Below are positions 61,251 through 64,000 of a stretch of DNA of 64,000 bases, piece after piece. This stretch comes from Lachnospiraceae bacterium (GTDB lineage: Bacteria; Bacillota; Clostridia; Lachnospirales; Lachnospiraceae): positions 61,779 through 125,778 of the forward strand of contig SVFH01000008.1 of NCBI GenBank assembly GCA_015056945.1, read 5' to 3'. Position numbers and translations under genes: made by a program. Each line of letters starts with the position of its first letter. The first letter of the stretch is position 1. The notes under the pieces are model-generated. The model was not told where the DNA came from. It saw nothing but the letters and a program-made list of their open reading frames with translations, and searched no databases.

Positions 61251-61733
61251 TTAGCGGTTTGAATCTACAGAAGCAGAAATCCCTGAAGAATCTCTCATGG
61301 AGTAATGGTAACGCCATTCATCGTATTCTTCTTTAGAGATTTGACCTTCACGTAGTTTACTTGCCTGTGAATACCAAGCATTAAAGTTATCAAAAAGCTG
61401 AGGATAGGATGGATTATCAACCTTTTTAAAGCCGAGGCAGATTTCACCATCAATATTCGTGATTTTGAATCCATAAATGTCTTCTAATGCAAAAAGAGTA
61501 TGCATCAGGCAATCATAGCTGTCTATGTCAGGAACGGACAACGCGAGAGGTGACACCTCCAGCGTATCTGCCAACAGAGTAAGGTATTTACCCTTGGGAG
61601 AACGGGCCCCGGATTCGTATTGGGCAATACGGACATCTGCTGATTTGTCATCAAAACCCAGACAGGCACCTAGATATTTCTGAGTCATGCCACGCAGGGT
61701 ACGGAAAAAATGTATTCTTTCACCAATAGCCAT
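61251..61733 (-). CDS. XRE-family repressor of the mobile element
   Basis: A 160-residue protein with an N-terminal HTH_3 domain (ERIHFFRTLRGMTQKYLGAC, then VRIAQYESGARSPKGKYLTL) and a C-terminal ~95-residue part of unknown fold. It is divergent from the excisionase and integrase genes across a region with four similar palindromic sites, the usual layout of a lysogeny-type switch. The start at 61733 is supported by AAAGGA on the minus strand. It probably represses both promoters. Confidence 0.85.
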   Translation of the reverse strand: MAIGERIHFFRTLRGMTQKYLGACLGFDDKSADVRIAQYESGARSPKGKYLTLLADTLEVSPLALSVPDIDSYDCLMHTLFALEDIYGFKITNIDGEICLGFKKVDNPSYPQLFDNFNAWYSQASKLREGQISKEEYDEWRYHYSMRDSSGISASVDSNR

Positions 61734-61777
61734 GTTAATAGTTCCTTTCTTAGTCAAAATGCAAGTATCTAAGAAGA

Positions 61778-61905
61778 ACTATAACAAATATGTTTAGTAA
61801 TTTCAAGATAAACTAAACAAAAAAGTTAAATATTTAAGGTTGGGGCTATTGACTTAAACAAAAATGTATAGTATTTTAAAAGAGCACTAAACAAAAAAGT
61901 TTAGT
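61778..61905. promoter_or_regulatory. Operator array between repressor and excisionase genes
   Basis: Four related sites with a CTAAAC-A-rich-GTTTAG pattern lie at 61778-61798, 61812-61831, 61852-61872 and 61886-61905. The last, ACTAAACAAAAAAGTTTAGT, is a clean palindrome. The third overlaps the xis promoter (TTGACT 61849-61854, TATTTT 61872-61877). A fifth site is at 61039-61059. Confidence 0.75.
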
Positions 61906-61928
61906 GCCAATGAAGGGAGGTGAAGATA

Positions 61929-62132
61929 ATGAGTACAATGTTTATCGGAGTAAGTGAAGCAGCAGAGATTCTTGGAACATCAGAATCCTACGCATACAAG
62001 CTCATTCAGAGAATGAATAAGCAGATGCGTGAAGAAGGCTATAAAGGGCCGATTATTCGAGGCAGAGTGGATAGAACATATTTCTATCAGCAGTTTTACG
62101 GAACAAGAGATTATGAAAGGAGTGATGTATAA
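61929..62132 (+). CDS. Excisionase-like HTH protein
   Basis: A 67-residue protein with a winged-helix start (FIGVSEAAEILGTSESYAYKLIQRMN) of the MerR/excisionase type and a short basic C-terminus (YFYQQFYGTRDYE). GGGAGGTGA precedes the ATG at 61929. The stop overlaps the integrase start by one base (TAATG), so the two are coupled. It probably directs excision by bending DNA at the element end. Confidence 0.85.
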   Translation: MSTMFIGVSEAAEILGTSESYAYKLIQRMNKQMREEGYKGPIIRGRVDRTYFYQQFYGTRDYERSDV

Positions 62133-63205
62133 TGCCGGTTTACAAGGACAAGAAAAATGGCACTTGGTATGTGATGGTTCGTTACAAGGATTGGACCGGG
62201 GCAAATAAACAGAAGTGCCAAAGAGGATTTGGAACGAAACGAGAAGCCCAGGAGTGGGAATATGAGTTTAAGCTTCAGAAGAAAGCTGATATCGATATGA
62301 CACTGGAATCGTTCTGCGAATTGTATGCAAAGGATATCAGACCAAAACTGAAGCTAAGTACCTGGCTAACCAAAGAATCGATTATCGAGCACAAGATTCT
62401 TCCCTATCTTGGCAAAAGGAAGATAGGGGAGATTACTGCCAAGGATGTTATTGATTGGCAGAACAAAATGCGGGAGTTGGAAACAAAAAATGGAAAGGCA
62501 ATGTCTCCCACCTACTTAAAGACTATACATGCCCAGTTAAGCTCCATATTTAATCATGCCATACGTTATTATGATTTGAGCTATAATCCGGCCAAAAAGG
62601 CAGGAACAATGGGGGCAGAAGAAGGAAAGGAAATGCTCTTTTGGACAAAAGAAGAGTATCTTAAGTTTTCTGAGGAGATGATGGATAAACCACTGTCCTT
62701 TTATGCTTTTGAGATGCTTTACTGGTGCGGAATCCGCGAAGGCGAGTTGCTTGCTCTTACACCGGAAGATTTCGATTTTAAGGCGATGACAGTTCGTATC
62801 AATAAGTCCTATCAGCGATTGAAAGGAAAGGATGTTGTTACTTCTCCTAAAACGAAGAAAAGTAACCGGATTGTGAAGATGCCGGAGTTCCTGGCAGAAG
62901 AAATGCAGGAATGTATAAGACTGTATTACAGACTACTGCCGAAGGACAGAATCTTTCCGGTAACAAAGCACTACTTAAAGTATGAAATGACAAGAGGATG
63001 TAAAGCATCCGGTGTGAAGCAGATAAGAATCCATGATTTGAGGCATTCCCATGTGTCGCTTCTTATCGATATGGGATTTACTGCATTAGCTATAGCAGAC
63101 CGCGTAGGGCATGAATGTGAAAAGATTACATACCGATACGCACACTTGTTTCCGTCCAAACAGGATGAGATGGTACAGAGATTAGATTTGGAACGAAAGG
63201 GGTAA
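62132..63205 (+). CDS. Tyrosine site-specific integrase (Tn916/phage type)
   Basis: A 357-residue recombinase. Residues about 1-50 form the AP2-like arm-binding domain (KNGTWYVMVRYKDWTGANK). Residues 55-165 are the SAM-like core-binding domain. The catalytic domain has Arg in YWCGIREGELLAL (about residue 203), HDLRHSHVSLLIDMG (His and Arg, about 301) and the nucleophile in YRYAHLFP (about 335). It inserts and excises the element, probably at the guaA 3' end. It is coupled to xis. Confidence 0.95.
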   Translation: MPVYKDKKNGTWYVMVRYKDWTGANKQKCQRGFGTKREAQEWEYEFKLQKKADIDMTLESFCELYAKDIRPKLKLSTWLTKESIIEHKILPYLGKRKIGEITAKDVIDWQNKMRELETKNGKAMSPTYLKTIHAQLSSIFNHAIRYYDLSYNPAKKAGTMGAEEGKEMLFWTKEEYLKFSEEMMDKPLSFYAFEMLYWCGIREGELLALTPEDFDFKAMTVRINKSYQRLKGKDVVTSPKTKKSNRIVKMPEFLAEEMQECIRLYYRLLPKDRIFPVTKHYLKYEMTRGCKASGVKQIRIHDLRHSHVSLLIDMGFTALAIADRVGHECEKITYRYAHLFPSKQDEMVQRLDLERKG

Positions 63206-63209
63206 TAAG

Positions 63210-63536
63210 ATGTCAGCAAAAAATTTAGACAATCGTAATCGTTGGAGAAGTAAGACAATTGGCTTTCGTGTTTCGCCGGAGGAAGATGAGTTGCTGAATG
63301 CAGCAGTCAGTCTTTCAGGGCTTACAAAGCAGGATTATATCATGCGAAAACTTGCAGACAAGGAAGTTGTAGTAATGGGAAATCCAAGAGTTTTTAGAGC
63401 ATTAAAAAAGGAACTGCAAAAGGTTTTAGCTGAACTTGAAAGAATATCCTGTGCCGGGGAAGTTTCTTCGGATTTACTGGAAGAAATACAGCTGATAAAC
63501 ATGACATTAAACGGATTAAAGGAGGATGCGGAATGA
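63210..63536 (+). CDS. MobC-like relaxosome/mobilisation protein
   Basis: A 108-residue protein with an N-terminal ribbon-helix-helix segment (KTIGFRVSPEEDELLNAAVS, then LTKQDYIMRKLADKEVVV) and a helical C-terminus, as in MobC-type accessory proteins that help a relaxase open oriT. It begins four bases after the integrase. A relaxase would be expected further right, outside the window. Confidence 0.75.
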   Translation: MSAKNLDNRNRWRSKTIGFRVSPEEDELLNAAVSLSGLTKQDYIMRKLADKEVVVMGNPRVFRALKKELQKVLAELERISCAGEVSSDLLEEIQLINMTLNGLKEDAE

Positions 63537-63564
63537 AGGGATATGGGTAAACAAATAATGCCCC

Positions 63565-63638
63565 TGCCCAAATAGGCAAGGACACCATTTAAAGCCTCTG
63601 ATAGACTTCAATCACACAACTAAAGTATATCAGAGGCT
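63565..63638. repeat. Pair of hairpins between mobC-like and repA-like genes
   Basis: A short hairpin (TGCC around 63565 with GGCA) is followed by an 11-bp stem AGCCTCTGATA (63593-63603) with TATCAGAGGCT (63628-63638), extended inside by ACTT/AAGT. No T-run follows on the plus strand. It may be oriT or a processing site. Confidence 0.5.
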
Positions 63639-63674
63639 CTGTAAAAAAACAATGAGAAATAAAGGAGAATCGCA

Positions 63675-64000
63675 TGGAAAATGAAAAAACAGAGCTTAGA
63701 ATGATTAGGATGTCAGAGATAGAAACACAAGAGATTAAATGGCTCTGGTATCCGTTTATCCCATACGGGAAATTAACCATTGTGCAGGGTGATCCCGGCG
63801 ATGGTAAAACAACAATGATTTTGAACCTTGCGGCACAGCTGTCTAAGGGGAAATGCTTTGAGGAAGGAAGTGGAGTGGATGCTTCCATGAAGATTATCTA
63901 TCAGACCGCAGAAGATGGACTTGCTGATACTGTAAAGCCGAGACTGGAAAAAGCAGGTGCGGATTGTGAGCAGATACTGGTAATCGATGAGAGTGATAAA
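63675..64000 (+). CDS. RepA-like AAA ATPase, N-terminal part (cut by window end)
   Basis: The first 108 codons of a protein that runs off the right edge. It has LTIVQGDPGDGKTTMILNLA, a Walker A motif (about residues 35-54), and IIYQTAEDGLADTVKPRLEK, as in AAA_25/RepA-type helicases of mobile elements. AAAGGAGAA precedes the ATG. It would provide replication of the excised element or a primase-helicase function. Confidence 0.82.

Overview
The window looks like chromosomal DNA of a spore-forming Clostridium-cluster member of the family Lachnospiraceae. The evidence is moderate-to-low GC, strong AGGAGG-type ribosome binding sites, sporulation genes (spoIIID, a SipL-like SPOCS/LysM protein), ferredoxin-linked 2-oxoacid metabolism, a split GMP synthase, and BspA-type leucine-rich-repeat surface proteins. 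No rRNA, tRNA or CRISPR array was recognised. The last 3 kb is the left end of an integrated mobile element.

Layout. 0.1-5.3 kb: a TetR regulator with a palindromic operator, a CPBP-type membrane protease, a SAM methyltransferase and a large exported beta-propeller-like protein. 5.3-10.7 kb: the NAD module, with pncB divergent from nadA-nadB-nadC-niaR. 10.7-19.3 kb: ileS, a long hairpin RNA candidate, a glycogen phosphorylase with an unusual Lys/Thr/Ala-rich tail, and an aconitase-family hydratase. 19.3-20.2 kb: no gene, but two tandem copies of a promoter-RNA-terminator unit with compensatory stem changes between copies, a strong candidate for an undescribed duplicated noncoding RNA. 20.3-24 kb: three paralogous multi-pass membrane proteins, a degenerate LytM protein and an anchored protein. 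24.2-26.7 kb: ddl and murF.

26.7-39.5 kb is the most unusual region. A giant secreted protein (signal peptide, acidic linker, LRR_5 repeats, VWA domain, papain-like domain, InlB-type repeats, Ig-like repeats) is interrupted by a frame break near 27.92 kb. It is followed by an array in which one long and two short copies of its own 3' coding region alternate with small exported proteins of two paralogous families. Each small gene has nearly the same ~37-bp leader and ribosome binding site. Two of them share conserved ends around a very different middle. This resembles a recombination or diversification array for a surface system.

39.6-44.8 kb: an anchored propeller-like protein, a lipoprotein and pyrC-pyrK-pyrD. 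44.9-53.3 kb: the SipL-like protein, an uncharacterised secreted or cytosolic protein, ispE, an NSS-family transporter, an NlpC/P60 wall hydrolase and a P-loop ATPase. 53.3-58.3 kb: a four-subunit 2-oxoacid:ferredoxin oxidoreductase with an XRE-cupin regulator and an AMP-forming acyl-CoA ligase, behind a 16-bp palindrome at the promoter. This set probably interconverts 2-oxoacids, acyl-CoAs and free acids. 58.3-61 kb: a membrane-anchored trigger-factor-like foldase, spoIIID (its start lies inside the preceding terminator hairpin) and guaA. 61-64 kb: an integrative element next to the 3' end of guaA, with an XRE repressor, repeated operators, an excisionase, a tyrosine integrase, a MobC-like protein and a truncated RepA-like ATPase. 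All positions and motifs come from reading the sequence; family names are from recall and no searches were run.
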